DNA of 64,000 nucleotides, taken from NCBI RefSeq assembly GCF_006716465.1, contig NZ_VFPB01000001.1, forward strand, positions 264,483 to 328,482, written 5' to 3'. A program made the translations under genes and the position numbers. The notes below the pieces were generated by a model. It was not told the DNA's origin and ran no database searches. It worked only from the letters and a program-made list of their open reading frames with translations. This document shows, in pieces, positions 35,773 to 45,684 of this stretch (position 1 is the first letter of the stretch; each line of letters starts with the position of its first letter). The DNA comes from Pseudoxanthomonas sp. 3HH-4 (GTDB lineage Bacteria; Pseudomonadota; Gammaproteobacteria; Xanthomonadales; Xanthomonadaceae).

Positions 35773-36563
35773 GGCGTCGTCTCCGGCAGCCGCCAGTCAT
35801 GCACAAGGCGCGCGTACTCCTCGCGCGGCAGCAGTACGAACACGGGTCGTGCGTCCGGCCGCAGCCAGGCCAGCAGGCCGTCCATCGTCTCGGAGGCCAT
35901 CGCGGTGCAGCCCGCTGTCGCTTCGCCGGGCTTGCGCCACAGGTGCGCGAAGATGCAGCTGCCGCCGCGCGGCGTCGCGTTGGGGTTGTGGCCGATCACC
36001 AGGCCGTTGCGATAGCGCGGGTCGCCGTCGTTGTGCAGGTCCAATCGCATGGGTTCCGTCGATCCCTTAGCGGCCGCTTCGCCTTGCTCGCGGGTATCGA
36101 TGATGCGGTTGTAGAGCGGTGAGTCCGGCACGTCGATGCAGTAGCTGGTCGCATGCATCGGACGATACGGCATGGCCGTGCCTGCCTTGGATTCGTAGCC
36201 GAATGCCTCGCCCAGAGTGAAGATACCGGCGGGCGCGCGTCCATCCCCTTCCTGTTTCACCGGTCCCTGCGCTTGCGCCGGGTGCAGCCCTGCGCCCCAT
36301 GCCGATCCATTGCGTCCCACCGTGATGGGCGCGGCGGAAGCCTCGGATTGCCAGCGCCCATCCCTGAATTCGAAGCGCTGCAGCGTGCCGCTGGTGGCAT
36401 CCCAGCCATCGGTCAGGACCAGCACCATCTGGCGTGCGTCGCGCCAAGGTAGCGAAGTGGACTCCTGAGTGCCTGCGGCGGAAGCGCTACCGCCGTACGC
36501 GAGCGTGAGGGCCGCGAAGGCGAGCGAGCGAAACGAGTGTCGCATGGACTGCAGTGCGGGCAT
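35769..36563 (-). CDS. L,D-transpeptidase/carboxypeptidase-fold protein (YkuD-like)
   Basis: A 264-residue secreted protein. After the signal peptide comes a domain whose active-site region reads GSCIFAHLW followed by EATAGCTAM (Cys219), the His/Cys arrangement of the L,D-transpeptidase (ErfK/YbiS/YcbB-YkuD) fold in its YafK/YbgK-like variant. Such enzymes cut or form bonds next to meso-diaminopimelate in murein stem peptides. The ATG at 36563 overlaps the RpiR stop (TGATG); a GTG one codon upstream exists. In this block it could trim imported stem peptides in the periplasm or cross-link murein. Confidence 0.85.
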   Translation of the reverse strand: MPALQSMRHSFRSLAFAALTLAYGGSASAAGTQESTSLPWRDARQMVLVLTDGWDATSGTLQRFEFRDGRWQSEASAAPITVGRNGSAWGAGLHPAQAQGPVKQEGDGRAPAGIFTLGEAFGYESKAGTAMPYRPMHATSYCIDVPDSPLYNRIIDTREQGEAAAKGSTEPMRLDLHNDGDPRYRNGLVIGHNPNATPRGGSCIFAHLWRKPGEATAGCTAMASETMDGLLAWLRPDARPVFVLLPREEYARLVHDWRLPETTP

Positions 36564-37420
36564 CACGACTCCAGCAGATGATGGATGCGTTCAAGGTTGA
36601 TGGCGAGTTGCCGGTTCCGGTCCGGATTGGTCTGGCATAACAGCACGAAGACGAAATCCAGCAGCGATTGCAACGAAGAGCGGTACAGCAGCTGTTCCAC
36701 GTGCGGCGCAGGGTCGTGCGCGGAAATCACCAGCGCGGCATCGGCGTGCGCGCGCAGCGGATTGGCCGTGTGCCGTGTGATCGAGATGACCTTGCCTTCG
36801 CAGGCCTGGAATTGCCGGCTGACCTGGGACAGTTCCGGCAACTTGCCGAACTCCGAGAACATCAGCAGCACGTCGCCGGGTCGCGTTGCCGACAGGTTGG
36901 CCATCATGAGTATCGGGTCGGTATGGTGCACCGTCAGCACGCCGAGCAGTGACAGCCTCATCGCGAACTCGCGCGCGAACAGGCCATCGTCGCCCAGGCC
37001 GCACACGAACACCTTGTCCGCCCGGTCGATCAGCTCGACGATCGGCTCGATGTGCGAACGCGGATTGAGGCTGCGGGTTTCCTCTTCGGCCGAGGCCTTG
37101 CTGCGCCGCAGCCCGTCCTGCAGCTGCTGGTAGGCATCGCCTGCATCGTCCAGCGAGGAGGCCTGTGGCTGTGCCTGGCCGTTGCCATTGCGCGCCACGG
37201 CCTCGCCGATGGTGTACTTGAGGTCGGGATAGCCCTTGAACCCGAACTTCTGCGCGAACTTGACCACGCTCGACTGGCTGATGCCCAGCGCGCTGGCCAG
37301 CTGCTGCGAGGAGTAGTCGCGCAGCAGGTGCGCGTTGTCGAGGATGAAGTCGGCGATGCGGCGCTCGATGGCCGACATCTGGTCGCGTTCGGAGCGGATC
37401 TTCACCAGGGACGTTGTCAT
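36563..37420 (-). CDS. MurR/RpiR family transcriptional regulator
   Basis: A 285-residue repressor-type regulator. The N-terminal HTH_6 domain spans about residues 1-77 (LASALGISQSSVVKFAQKFG is the recognition region) and a SIS sugar-phosphate-binding domain about 125-260 (VFVCGLGDDGLFAREFAMRL). In E. coli MurR senses MurNAc-6-phosphate; the ligand here may be another cell-wall breakdown product. It sits in the middle of the murein-peptide block, so it is the natural candidate for the shared promoter elements at 40104-40149 and 45685-45730. No MurQ or MurP homologs are present. Confidence 0.92.
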   Translation of the reverse strand: MTTSLVKIRSERDQMSAIERRIADFILDNAHLLRDYSSQQLASALGISQSSVVKFAQKFGFKGYPDLKYTIGEAVARNGNGQAQPQASSLDDAGDAYQQLQDGLRRSKASAEEETRSLNPRSHIEPIVELIDRADKVFVCGLGDDGLFAREFAMRLSLLGVLTVHHTDPILMMANLSATRPGDVLLMFSEFGKLPELSQVSRQFQACEGKVISITRHTANPLRAHADAALVISAHDPAPHVEQLLYRSSLQSLLDFVFVLLCQTNPDRNRQLAINLERIHHLLES

Positions 37421-37474
37421 GGCGTGAGTGTGATGGCGGCGGACGGGACTGACAACGGGCCATCGCCACCGGGC

Positions 37475-38572
37475 TCAGCCCGGCAGCATCTCCAGCCCGC
37501 GGATCTCACGGATGCCCAGGCCGGGCGCATCGGTGATCGTGATCTCGGATTCGTTGAAGATCACCCCGCCCTCCACAGGGTTGAACTGGCCCAGGGACGG
37601 GCCGTCCAAGTCCACCTTGGTGATCACGTTGGCTTTCGCGGCAGCCACATGGACAGCGGCCGCGACGCTGATGCTGGTCTCGATCATGCAGCCGATCATG
37701 CATTCCACGCCGTATAGCGAGGCGATGTCGGCGATCCGGATGGCATTGGAGATGCCGCCGGTCTTCATCAGCTTGATGTTGATGATGTCGGCGGCGCGCA
37801 TCTTGATCAGATCGATGACTTCGGCGGGCCCGAATACGCTCTCGTCGGCCATCACCGGCGTGTGCACGCGGTCGGTGACGTATTTCAGGCCCTCGAGATC
37901 GCGCGCCCTGACCGGCTGTTCCAGCAACTCGAGTATCACGCCGGCGTCTTCGAGGTGTTGCATGGCGAACACTGCCTGCTTGGCGGTCCAGCCCTGGTTG
38001 GCGTCCAGCCGCAGCAGGGCGCGGCCTTCGACGGCGGAATAGATGGCCTTCACGCGTTCGATGTCCAGGCCGATGTCCTTGCCCACCTTGATCTTCAGCG
38101 ACTCGAAGCCACGCTCTACCGCACTGATGGAATCGGCCACCATCTTGTCGATGTAGTCCACGCTGATGGTGATGTCCGTGGTGATGACCGGGTCGCCGCC
38201 CCCGAGCATCTTGTAGAGCGGGGCGTCGTACAACTGGGCCCACAGGTCGTAGACGGCGATCTCCACCGCTGCCTTGGCGCTGGTATTGCGTTCCAGCGAC
38301 GTCTGGATGAGGTCGGTGATCCGGTTGAGGTTGGCGATCTCCTGCCCGATCAGGCGTGGCCGGATGAATTTGCCGATGGCTTCGATGATGGAGCCATGCG
38401 TGTCACCGGTGATCACGGCGGTGGCCGGTGCTTCGCCGTAGCCGATGTGCCCGGTGTCGGTGTGCACGATCACCACGATGTCCTCGACGGTATCGACGGT
38501 ACGCAGCGCGGTCTTGAACGGGGTCTTCAGCGGCACGCGCAGCATGCCGAACTTGATGTCGGTGATCTTCAT
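37475..38572 (-). CDS. L-Ala-D/L-Glu (dipeptide) epimerase, enolase superfamily
   Basis: A 365-residue enzyme of the muconate-lactonising subgroup. Catalytic lysines lie in SLKIKVG (Lys160/Lys162) and NIKLMKTGG (Lys267), with metal ligands Asp190 (DANQGW), Glu218 (LLEQPV) and Asp243 (ADES). These motifs match dipeptide epimerases such as YcjG and YkfB, which convert L-Ala-D-Glu from murein to L-Ala-L-Glu for catabolism. The preceding NlpC/P60 gene overlaps by four bases (ATGA), the same pairing as in Bacillus ykfB-ykfC, which strengthens the assignment. Confidence 0.93.
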   Translation of the reverse strand: MKITDIKFGMLRVPLKTPFKTALRTVDTVEDIVVIVHTDTGHIGYGEAPATAVITGDTHGSIIEAIGKFIRPRLIGQEIANLNRITDLIQTSLERNTSAKAAVEIAVYDLWAQLYDAPLYKMLGGGDPVITTDITISVDYIDKMVADSISAVERGFESLKIKVGKDIGLDIERVKAIYSAVEGRALLRLDANQGWTAKQAVFAMQHLEDAGVILELLEQPVRARDLEGLKYVTDRVHTPVMADESVFGPAEVIDLIKMRAADIINIKLMKTGGISNAIRIADIASLYGVECMIGCMIETSISVAAAVHVAAAKANVITKVDLDGPSLGQFNPVEGGVIFNESEITITDAPGLGIREIRGLEMLPG

Positions 38573-40035
38573 GGAGCCCCTTGGGCACGGATTCTCTGGA
38601 TGGCGGTGATGCGGTCCACGGTGGGCTGCTCGCTATTGAACATCAGCGGCTCCAGCGGGGTGACAGCCACCGAATTGAGCCGGGTGCGCACGGTCTTCCC
38701 GTCCGCACCACGATAGGTTATGCCGGTGGTGTCGTGGATGGTGTAGGTGGTGCCATTGTCATGGCCGATCACCATCATCACGTGGCCGGGGATATAGACA
38801 AGATCGCCTACCTGAAGCGTACGCAGCACGGCGAGGCGCTTCTCGTGGCTGTCGGAAGCTTCGAAGCCTACCCGCTCGAGAGCGGGACTGACGGCTTGCG
38901 CGCTGGTGTTGCGCGGTAGCGTGATGCCCATGCTGCGGTAGACCTCGGAAACGAAGCCGCTGCAGTCGCGCGTGTTGTAGCTGTGGCCCCAGCCGTAACG
39001 CTCGCCAAGGAACTTGAAACTCTGTTGCAGCAGGTTGGCCTGCGTCAGCGGCAGGTAATCCGGTGCCACGTCCGCTGTGCGCGGCAGCAGCGCGGGCAGC
39101 AGCTCCAGCGCGCCGTCGACGCGCCGCACGGGCAGCTGGATGACATGCGAGGTGTAGGGGTGCTGCCCGTTCACCGGCATGTCGGCCGGCCAATCGGCAA
39201 GCAGCGGGACGCGCACACCCATGTCCAGTTGCAGTTCGGACAGGCCTGGCTCCTCCGGGTTGTGGACGGTGCGTGCCGTCGCGCCCGTCACGACCAGTGA
39301 GGGCGTGCGGCGCCCATAGCCGAAGACCACGCTGCGCTCGCCTTCGGCGACGTATTGCTTTTCGATCCATGCCGCGTAGAGCGGGCTCACCACGAAGTAC
39401 CAGTCGCCGTCAGCGCTGGTATGCGCGATGACGACGGGGGTGCCGGGAAACAGGGCACTTTCCTGGAAGCGGTCGATATCCGTGTCGCCCTGGCTGCTGA
39501 ACACACGCTCGCGGCTCGGAAACGTGCGCAGGTCGGCACGATGCACGACCAGGCCATAACGTGCCGGTGCGCGCTCCGCGACGGCATCCACGGCGGCATT
39601 GGCAGCGATCGAGGCCAACTGCGTCTTCGTCACCTCGCGGCCCCGCATGTCGTACAGGGTACGGGTTGGCGGTGCGGAAAGCGGCACCAGCCATGCCTGA
39701 ACCTCCGCACGGGTCAGCTCCGCCGGCAGTGCTTCGAGGTCATGGACGTGACGGTCGGTCTGCTGCATACGCAGGTTCTGCGCGGCCACGCGCGCGCTGT
39801 CGAGCAGCGTGAGCTGCGGGTGCGCCAGCTTGCCTATCCAGTAGTCGGCCTGAAGGTGGTGGTCCTCCACGCCGATCACGGCGTGCCGCGGATGTGGCAA
39901 TCGCTCGCGTGCCAGCACGGGCGATGTGCCGCACAGCAGCGCCGCCAGGGCGAGGCAGTGCAACAACCGGCGAAGGGGGATGTCCCCCGGAGTGTCCCGT
40001 CCCGCCGTGTACCGGCATGGCGTCGATGCGTTCAT
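38569..40035 (-). CDS. NlpC/P60 peptidase with SH3 domains (YkfC-like gamma-D-Glu-diamino acid endopeptidase)
   Basis: A 488-residue exported cysteine peptidase. A signal-like segment (about residues 18-45) is followed by bacterial SH3-like domains and a C-terminal NlpC/P60 domain with YNTRDCSGFVSEVYRSMG (Cys358), GHVMMVIGH (His418) and TIHDTTG (His434). YkfC-type enzymes cleave L-Ala-gamma-D-Glu from diaminopimelate in free stem peptides, yielding the dipeptide used by the next gene product. Start at 40035 follows GGGGAG; the frame extends further upstream into the promoter region. It is the first gene of the minus-strand operon. Confidence 0.9.
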   Translation of the reverse strand: MNASTPCRYTAGRDTPGDIPLRRLLHCLALAALLCGTSPVLARERLPHPRHAVIGVEDHHLQADYWIGKLAHPQLTLLDSARVAAQNLRMQQTDRHVHDLEALPAELTRAEVQAWLVPLSAPPTRTLYDMRGREVTKTQLASIAANAAVDAVAERAPARYGLVVHRADLRTFPSRERVFSSQGDTDIDRFQESALFPGTPVVIAHTSADGDWYFVVSPLYAAWIEKQYVAEGERSVVFGYGRRTPSLVVTGATARTVHNPEEPGLSELQLDMGVRVPLLADWPADMPVNGQHPYTSHVIQLPVRRVDGALELLPALLPRTADVAPDYLPLTQANLLQQSFKFLGERYGWGHSYNTRDCSGFVSEVYRSMGITLPRNTSAQAVSPALERVGFEASDSHEKRLAVLRTLQVGDLVYIPGHVMMVIGHDNGTTYTIHDTTGITYRGADGKTVRTRLNSVAVTPLEPLMFNSEQPTVDRITAIQRIRAQGAP

Positions 40036-40103
40036 CCGCTCCCCTTGGTCAGGCCTTGCCCGCCGGACATACATGACGCCATGCCCGGGGTTGGGTTCGG
40101 TAA

Positions 40104-40174
40104 GAATATTTATTTCTTCGGAGATAAAAAGCAAGAATAAATTATTGACCCGTGTATTAATGTCGTGTTACACA
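40104..40174 (+). promoter_or_regulatory. Promoter A of the murein-peptide locus with shared operator-like element
   Basis: GAATATT (40104-40110) and AGCAAGAATAAATTATTGAC (40130-40149) are spaced exactly as at 45685-45730. The second element runs into a -35 box (TTGACC, 40145-40150) and a -10-like TACACA at 40169-40174 after an 18-base spacer, directed to the transglutaminase-like gene. The A/T-rich stretch also lies upstream of the divergent NlpC/P60 gene, so one bound protein could control both directions. Confidence 0.7.
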
Positions 40175-40197
40175 AACCGCGACCAGTCGACGTGGGG

Positions 40198-41721
40198 ATG
40201 TACGACGTGGATGCCAGCAAGCGCCAGCACACGGTTGCAGTACGCGGCAGGCGCCCCCGGCGCCGGCTGGCGGCGTGGCTGTGCCTGTGCGGGTGGCCGA
40301 TGGTACTCCTCGCTCCCCAGGCCGCAGGGGCGGGTGACCCGTTGGTGGAGATCGTCGCCGATGTGGACCAGGGCCGCTTCCGTGACGCCGACGCCGCCAT
40401 CACCCGCGCGTTGGCAGCGGACCCAGCCGACGAAGCCCAGCATCAGGCGCTGCTGTTCCAGCGTGAACGGATGCGCCGGATCCGCCTGGACTTCACGCTA
40501 GACGGGAGTACTGTCCGTCATCGCATCCGTGCGCAGATACCGGACCTGCGCGAGGACGAGTTCCAGCGCTGGGATCGTGCCGGACTGATCGAGCGGCTGC
40601 ATATCGATGGCGAGCCGAGCTACTTCAACCGCTCTGTCTCGAACCTGTTCCGGCTCAGTCCGGAGGCGGCGGCGCGCCGTGCGCCTCCGGCCAAGCCGTT
40701 CGTCGAGGGCCCATTCGAATCCCTACATCCGCACCACCAGGAAGTGGTACGTGCGGCCGCGGCATCGCAATCGAGCAGCGTGGCGGCGCGCCGTATCCGC
40801 GTAACCCAGTCGCTGACGGTGAAGCCCGGGGCGGTGCCGGCAGGCGAAATCGTGCGCGCCTGGATCCCGTATCCAAGGGCGATCCCCGGCCAACAGGAAG
40901 GCTTGCGCCTGCTGGCCAGCCTGCCCGCAGGGGCGCAGGTCGCGCCGGAGTCCGCACTGCAGCGGACGGCGTACCTTGAACAGCCTGCCGTGGCTGATGC
41001 GCCGACGACGTTCTCGGTGACATACGAGATGACCGTCCATGCGCGTCATTTCCGCATCGACCCCGAAAAGGTGGTGCCTGTGGATATCACGCCGGCATTG
41101 GCGCCATTCGTGGCCGAACGTGCGCCACATGTGGTCTTCAGCCAGGACCTGCGCCGCTTCAGCGCCAGTATCGTCGGCGACGAGACCCATCCCTACCGAA
41201 TCGCGCAGAAGCTGTTTGCCGCCGTGGACCGTATTCCATGGGCAGGTGCGCGCGAGTACTCCACCATCAGCAACATCAGCGACTACGCCTTCCGCGCCGG
41301 ACATGCCGACTGCGGACAGCAGACCCTGTTGCTGATCACCCTGCTGCGCATGAACGGCATTCCCGCGCGCTGGCAGTCCGGCTGGGTCTACTCGGACGAC
41401 GACGTCGGCTACGACAACATGCACGACTGGGGCTGGGTGTATCTGGCGCCCTACGGCTGGGTGCCAATGGACGTGACCACCGGCCAGCTGCAGTCGGACG
41501 ATCCCGCACTGCGCTGGTTCTACCTGGGTGGGCTGGACGCCTACCGCATCGCGTTCAACGACGACTATTCGCGCGAGTTCGTTCCCGCCAAGCAGCACGT
41601 GCGCTCGGAAACGGTGGATCTGCAGCGCGGTGAGGTGGAGTGGCGAGGCGGGAACCTTTACTTCGATCAATGGGATTACCGGTTCGAATGGACCGTGTTG
41701 CCGCAGGACCGGCACAACTGA
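40198..41721 (+). CDS. Secreted transglutaminase-like protein
   Basis: A 507-residue exported protein. Basic residues (RRPRRR) precede a hydrophobic signal segment. The C-terminal transglutaminase-like domain has the triad Cys372 (HADCGQQT), His409 (NMHDWGW) and Asp425 (PMDVTTG). Members act mostly as proteases or peptide ligases rather than true transglutaminases. The N-terminal half has a helical region (DADAAITRALAADPADEAQH) and a beta-rich domain. It heads a unit with the TonB receptor 46 nt downstream, so it may process the peptide ligand. The ATG at 40198 leaves a short leader from promoter A. Confidence 0.85.
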   Translation: MYDVDASKRQHTVAVRGRRPRRRLAAWLCLCGWPMVLLAPQAAGAGDPLVEIVADVDQGRFRDADAAITRALAADPADEAQHQALLFQRERMRRIRLDFTLDGSTVRHRIRAQIPDLREDEFQRWDRAGLIERLHIDGEPSYFNRSVSNLFRLSPEAAARRAPPAKPFVEGPFESLHPHHQEVVRAAAASQSSSVAARRIRVTQSLTVKPGAVPAGEIVRAWIPYPRAIPGQQEGLRLLASLPAGAQVAPESALQRTAYLEQPAVADAPTTFSVTYEMTVHARHFRIDPEKVVPVDITPALAPFVAERAPHVVFSQDLRRFSASIVGDETHPYRIAQKLFAAVDRIPWAGAREYSTISNISDYAFRAGHADCGQQTLLLITLLRMNGIPARWQSGWVYSDDDVGYDNMHDWGWVYLAPYGWVPMDVTTGQLQSDDPALRWFYLGGLDAYRIAFNDDYSREFVPAKQHVRSETVDLQRGEVEWRGGNLYFDQWDYRFEWTVLPQDRHN

Positions 41722-41767
41722 CCACGACAGACAGTTCAATCAACATCTTTAGCAGGAGAGAGCGGGG

Positions 41768-44700
41768 ATGAAAGGCAAGGTACTGAAGAAGGCGGCGCTG
41801 GGCATCGCGCTTGGGGCATGCATCGCGACCATGGCGCCACTGGCGATGGCGCAGAGCGCGACCGGCGCGGTCGCGGGACGGGCCAGCGCAGGCGACCAGA
41901 TCACGATCGTCAACAACGCCACCGGGGCGACGCGCACGGTGACCGTGGGTGCGGATGGAAGCTACCGCCTCACCCAACTACCCGTCGGCGACTACCAGCT
42001 GCAGGTCAAGCGTGGTGGGGCGGACCTCGGCGACACTGTGGGCGTCAGCGTGGCACTTGGCGGCACCACCACGGTCAACCTTGGCAGCGAGGGCGGGCTG
42101 GTGAACCTCAACGCGGTGCAGGTCGTGGGGTCGCGCGTGATCAATCGGGTGGACGTGCGTTCGACGGAGTCGGCGACGAACATCCGGCGCGAGGAACTGG
42201 CGCGGCTACCCGTCGACCAGAGCGTTGAGTCGGTAGCGCTCCTCGCGCCCGGCGTTGTCTCCTCGGGCGCCACCTTCGGCGGGCTGACGTTTGGCGGATC
42301 CTCGGTCGCGGAGAACGCCGTATACATCAATGGTCTGAATGTCACCGATCCCTACCGGCGGCAGGGCTTCTCTTCCGTACCCTTTGCGTTCTACGAGGAA
42401 TTCCAGGTCAAGACGGGTGGCTACTCGGCGGAGTTTGGCAGAACAACCGGTGGCGTCATCAACGCAGTGACGCGATCGGGCAGCAATGAGTTCCGGGCAG
42501 GGACCCAGCTCACAATGCAACCCAGGGCGTGGGCGTCGGACCAGAAAGACCGGTTCCATTCGGACGGCACCATTGACGAACGTGATCGTCGAAGCCGTGA
42601 TGGTGGGTCGACCTACAAAGCCAATGTCTGGGCATCAGGCGCCATCGTGAAGGACAAGCTCTTCTTCTTTGCGATGTATGAGAACCGGGACAGCAATCCC
42701 AGGGACATCGATACGATCGAGGCCTGGTACACGGACAGCAACAATGATTTCTGGGGTGGCAAGCTCGATTGGCAAATCAATGACAATCATCTCCTTGAAC
42801 TGCTGGCGTTCTCGGACAAGGCTGAATCCAGTACGAGCGCCTACGACTACGACTGGGACGCGGAAGCGCGCGGCGACAAGACAGGCGAAAGCTATGTGGG
42901 CTCGGGCGGCGATAACTGGTCGCTGACATACACCGGCCACCTGAGTGAGAATTTTGTCGCCAAGGCCATGTATGGCGTGAACGAGCGCAGCGCAACCGGC
43001 GGAAGTCCCTGGGATGCGGGTTGCAGCATCGTCAGCCGCTCAAGCACCTACAACGCGCTTTTCCCGCCGGCGACGACGCGCGAAGGGTGTCACCCCAGTA
43101 ATACCAGTGTCAGTAGCCGTTTCGACAAGCGCGAAGCTGCGCGCCTCGATTTCGAGTGGGCGCTCGGGGATCATCTGCTCCGCTTCGGCCTGGACCAGGA
43201 GGTCATGGACTCCACCAGCTCCCGCGTCTACCCCGGCGACGGTGTCAGCTACACCGCGATCGGCATTGCCGCCGACGAGGACGATCGGGACCTTCCGAAT
43301 GGCGCCAGCGTGCCTGATGGCGTGACGGCCTATATCGATGCCCGGCGCTACATCACAGGTGCACCCGTAACGACGGAAGCGCAGGCGGTCTATATTGAAG
43401 ACACTTGGAACGTCACGCCCAACTTGCTGTTGAATCTCGGTCTGCGTGCGGACAAGTTCCACAACAAGCTCGCGTCGGGAGCCACCTTCGCGAAAGCCGA
43501 TTTCGGCGACATGATTTCTCCGCGATTGGGCTTCAGCTGGGACATGAAGGGTGATGGCACGACGAAGATCTTCGGCAACGCGGGTCGCTACTACATTCCG
43601 ATCACCAACAAGCTTACGGATTACTTCGGCGGCGGGACCACGGACGAGCACACCTACTATGTCCTCAATGGCTGGGTGGAGCGCACCGACCCGGTGACCG
43701 GCGCGTCCTACCTCTTCCCGGACGTCGGCCAGCAGCTGGGGCCCGTCAATACCGAGGGCAACGTGCCCGCCCCCGACGATGTGCGCACGGCGGTGGCAAA
43801 GAACCTCAAGCAGGTCTTCCAGGATGAGTACATCCTCGGTTTCCAGCAGGCTATCAATCAGGCCTGGTCATGGGGCGCCAATGCGACTTACCGGAAGGTC
43901 ACCCGGGCGGTCGAGGACGCGCGCATCAACCACGTCGAAGGCTGCGACTGGTACTCGGGCGATTGGCCCATCATCAATCCCGGAGAGACGACCACGTTGT
44001 GGTGTCCTGATACCGAAGACTGGGTGACGTTCGACAGCTCGCAGGACGGCTATGTCGCGCTCGGCAGCGGCCTGGTCATGGGTTACAAGAAGCCCAAGCG
44101 CACCTACAAGGCCGTGGAGTTCCAGATCGACCGCGCCTGGGATGACAAATGGGCATTCAACGCGTCGTACCTGTGGTCGAAGTCGGAGGGCAACATCGAG
44201 GGGCCGGTCAATTCCGACACTGGCTACAACGACACGAATCTCGTCCAGTACTACGATCATCCGGCGGTAAACGAGCGCTACGGCGTCCTGTTCAATGATT
44301 TCCGGCATCAGATCAAGCTGCGCGGCAGCTACAAACTGAACGAGATGTGGAGTTTCGGCACGACCATTTCGGCGCGCTCCGGCGGACCCATCACGGCCTT
44401 TGGCGTGCGTTGGCCCAATGACAACCGGAGCGCGGGCGGTCCCGGCGAGTTCAGTGGCGGCGGCTCGGGATGGATCTGCGTTTCGGCTTGCAGCGACTGG
44501 ACAACACGCGAGCTCGTCTACACCGGACGCGGCGCTTTTGGCCGCATGCCTTGGGTCTACGACGTCGGCGCCAATGTCACTTGGACGCTTCCGGTCGAAG
44601 GGATCGACCTCAAAGCGAGGCTGTCGGTCTACAACCTGCTCGACAAACAGACGGTGATCAACGTGCACTCGCGCTACGAAAGTACGCCAGGCAACGAGAT

Positions 44701-44773
44701 GCCTTATTTCGGCGAAGGCACGGTGTGGCAATCCCCCCGCTACACGCAACTCGTGGTGACCTGGAACTTCTGA
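41768..44773 (+). CDS. TonB-dependent receptor, Oar-like
   Basis: A 1001-residue outer membrane receptor. Signal peptide (ending APLAMAQ), then a carboxypeptidase-regulatory-like beta domain (about 33-112), a plug (about 120-250: VDQSVESVALLAPGVVSSGA) and a 22-stranded-type barrel ending in LVVTWNF. Oar-type receptors import large or peptide-like substrates; the family also includes receptors of unknown ligand. AGGAGAGA precedes the ATG. The codon pattern from about 42.2 kb on looks less GC-rich than neighbours by eye. The context suggests uptake of murein-derived peptides, which is inference. Confidence 0.92.
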   Translation: MKGKVLKKAALGIALGACIATMAPLAMAQSATGAVAGRASAGDQITIVNNATGATRTVTVGADGSYRLTQLPVGDYQLQVKRGGADLGDTVGVSVALGGTTTVNLGSEGGLVNLNAVQVVGSRVINRVDVRSTESATNIRREELARLPVDQSVESVALLAPGVVSSGATFGGLTFGGSSVAENAVYINGLNVTDPYRRQGFSSVPFAFYEEFQVKTGGYSAEFGRTTGGVINAVTRSGSNEFRAGTQLTMQPRAWASDQKDRFHSDGTIDERDRRSRDGGSTYKANVWASGAIVKDKLFFFAMYENRDSNPRDIDTIEAWYTDSNNDFWGGKLDWQINDNHLLELLAFSDKAESSTSAYDYDWDAEARGDKTGESYVGSGGDNWSLTYTGHLSENFVAKAMYGVNERSATGGSPWDAGCSIVSRSSTYNALFPPATTREGCHPSNTSVSSRFDKREAARLDFEWALGDHLLRFGLDQEVMDSTSSRVYPGDGVSYTAIGIAADEDDRDLPNGASVPDGVTAYIDARRYITGAPVTTEAQAVYIEDTWNVTPNLLLNLGLRADKFHNKLASGATFAKADFGDMISPRLGFSWDMKGDGTTKIFGNAGRYYIPITNKLTDYFGGGTTDEHTYYVLNGWVERTDPVTGASYLFPDVGQQLGPVNTEGNVPAPDDVRTAVAKNLKQVFQDEYILGFQQAINQAWSWGANATYRKVTRAVEDARINHVEGCDWYSGDWPIINPGETTTLWCPDTEDWVTFDSSQDGYVALGSGLVMGYKKPKRTYKAVEFQIDRAWDDKWAFNASYLWSKSEGNIEGPVNSDTGYNDTNLVQYYDHPAVNERYGVLFNDFRHQIKLRGSYKLNEMWSFGTTISARSGGPITAFGVRWPNDNRSAGGPGEFSGGGSGWICVSACSDWTTRELVYTGRGAFGRMPWVYDVGANVTWTLPVEGIDLKARLSVYNLLDKQTVINVHSRYESTPGNEMPYFGEGTVWQSPRYTQLVVTWNF

Positions 44774-44811
44774 CCGCACGCTGCATGCGATGGAAGCGAT
44801 GTTTCTCCCAT

Positions 44812-44840
44812 GGCCTGCCGTTCGCGGCAGGCCTTTCTTT
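44812..44840 (+). terminator. Rho-independent terminator after the Oar-like receptor
   Basis: GGCCTGCCG and CGGCAGGCC form a perfect 9-bp stem closed by a UUCG tetraloop, followed by TTTCTTT. It lies 38 nt after the receptor stop and separates it from the amidase gene. Confidence 0.9.
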
Positions 44841-44912
44841 GCCCGCGGCATGGCCACGCGCCAGCGCGGTCCGTGCTATTCCTGTACTTACGTCCATCGC
44901 GAGGTCTCCGAC

Positions 44913-45680
44913 ATGACGATGCTTTCCTTCTCCCTGCGACGCAGCGTCGCCATGCTGCTGCTGATCATGCTGTCGGGTGGCTGTGCGCATACTGGTCCGC
45001 GCAACCCGCTCGCCACCTGGGTGCCCTCGAAGAACTTCGATGAGCGGCGCCCGGTGGTCATCGTGCTGCACTACACCGAGCAGGATTCGGTCGAACAGTC
45101 GCTGGATACGCTGCGCAGCCGAAACAGCGGTGGGCGCGTGAGCTCGCACTACCTGGTGGGCAAGGACGGCAAGGTCTACCAGCTGGTCAAGGATTCCCAG
45201 CGCGCGTGGCACGCCGGCGCCGGGCGTTGGGGAGCGATCACCGACGTCAACAATGCCTCGATCGGGATCGAAATCGACAACGACGGCAAGAGCCCCTTTC
45301 CCGATGCGCAGATCGACGGCCTGGTGACGCTGCTGCGCGACCTGACGCAACGTCTTCGCATCCCGCCGAGCCAGGTCATCGGCCACTCGGATCTCGCGCC
45401 ATCGCGCAAGATCGATCCGGGCCCGCTGTTCCCGTGGAGGCGCTTGTACGACGCCGGCTTCGGCATCTGGCCCGCCGAAGGAGCAGGCGACCCCCCCGCG
45501 GGATTCGACCCCTGGCTCGCCCTGCAGGCGGTCGGCTACTCCGTCGAGGATCGTGGTTCCACCGTACGCGCGTTCCATCACCGCTTCCGTGGCATCGAGG
45601 GAACCGAGCTGGACGCGGAGGACCTGCGCATTCTGCATGCCCTGACCTACCGAGAGCCCGCAAGCCCGACGTCGCCCTGA
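44913..45680 (+). CDS. N-acetylmuramoyl-L-alanine amidase lipoprotein (AmiD-like)
   Basis: A 255-residue Amidase_2 enzyme with a lipoprotein signal (MLSGGCAH). Zinc ligands are His53 (VLHYTEQ), His158 (IGHSDLAPSRKIDPG) and Asp168; substrate-pocket segments SSHYLVGKDGKVYQLV and AWHAGAGRWG are intact. AmiD-type enzymes in the outer membrane cleave the bond between MurNAc and the stem peptide, including anhydro forms. It thus can release the free peptides that the rest of the locus appears to consume. GAGGT upstream supports the start. A strong terminator lies just before it, so it needs its own promoter. Confidence 0.92.
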   Translation: MTMLSFSLRRSVAMLLLIMLSGGCAHTGPRNPLATWVPSKNFDERRPVVIVLHYTEQDSVEQSLDTLRSRNSGGRVSSHYLVGKDGKVYQLVKDSQRAWHAGAGRWGAITDVNNASIGIEIDNDGKSPFPDAQIDGLVTLLRDLTQRLRIPPSQVIGHSDLAPSRKIDPGPLFPWRRLYDAGFGIWPAEGAGDPPAGFDPWLALQAVGYSVEDRGSTVRAFHHRFRGIEGTELDAEDLRILHALTYREPASPTSP

Positions 45681-45684
45681 GCAG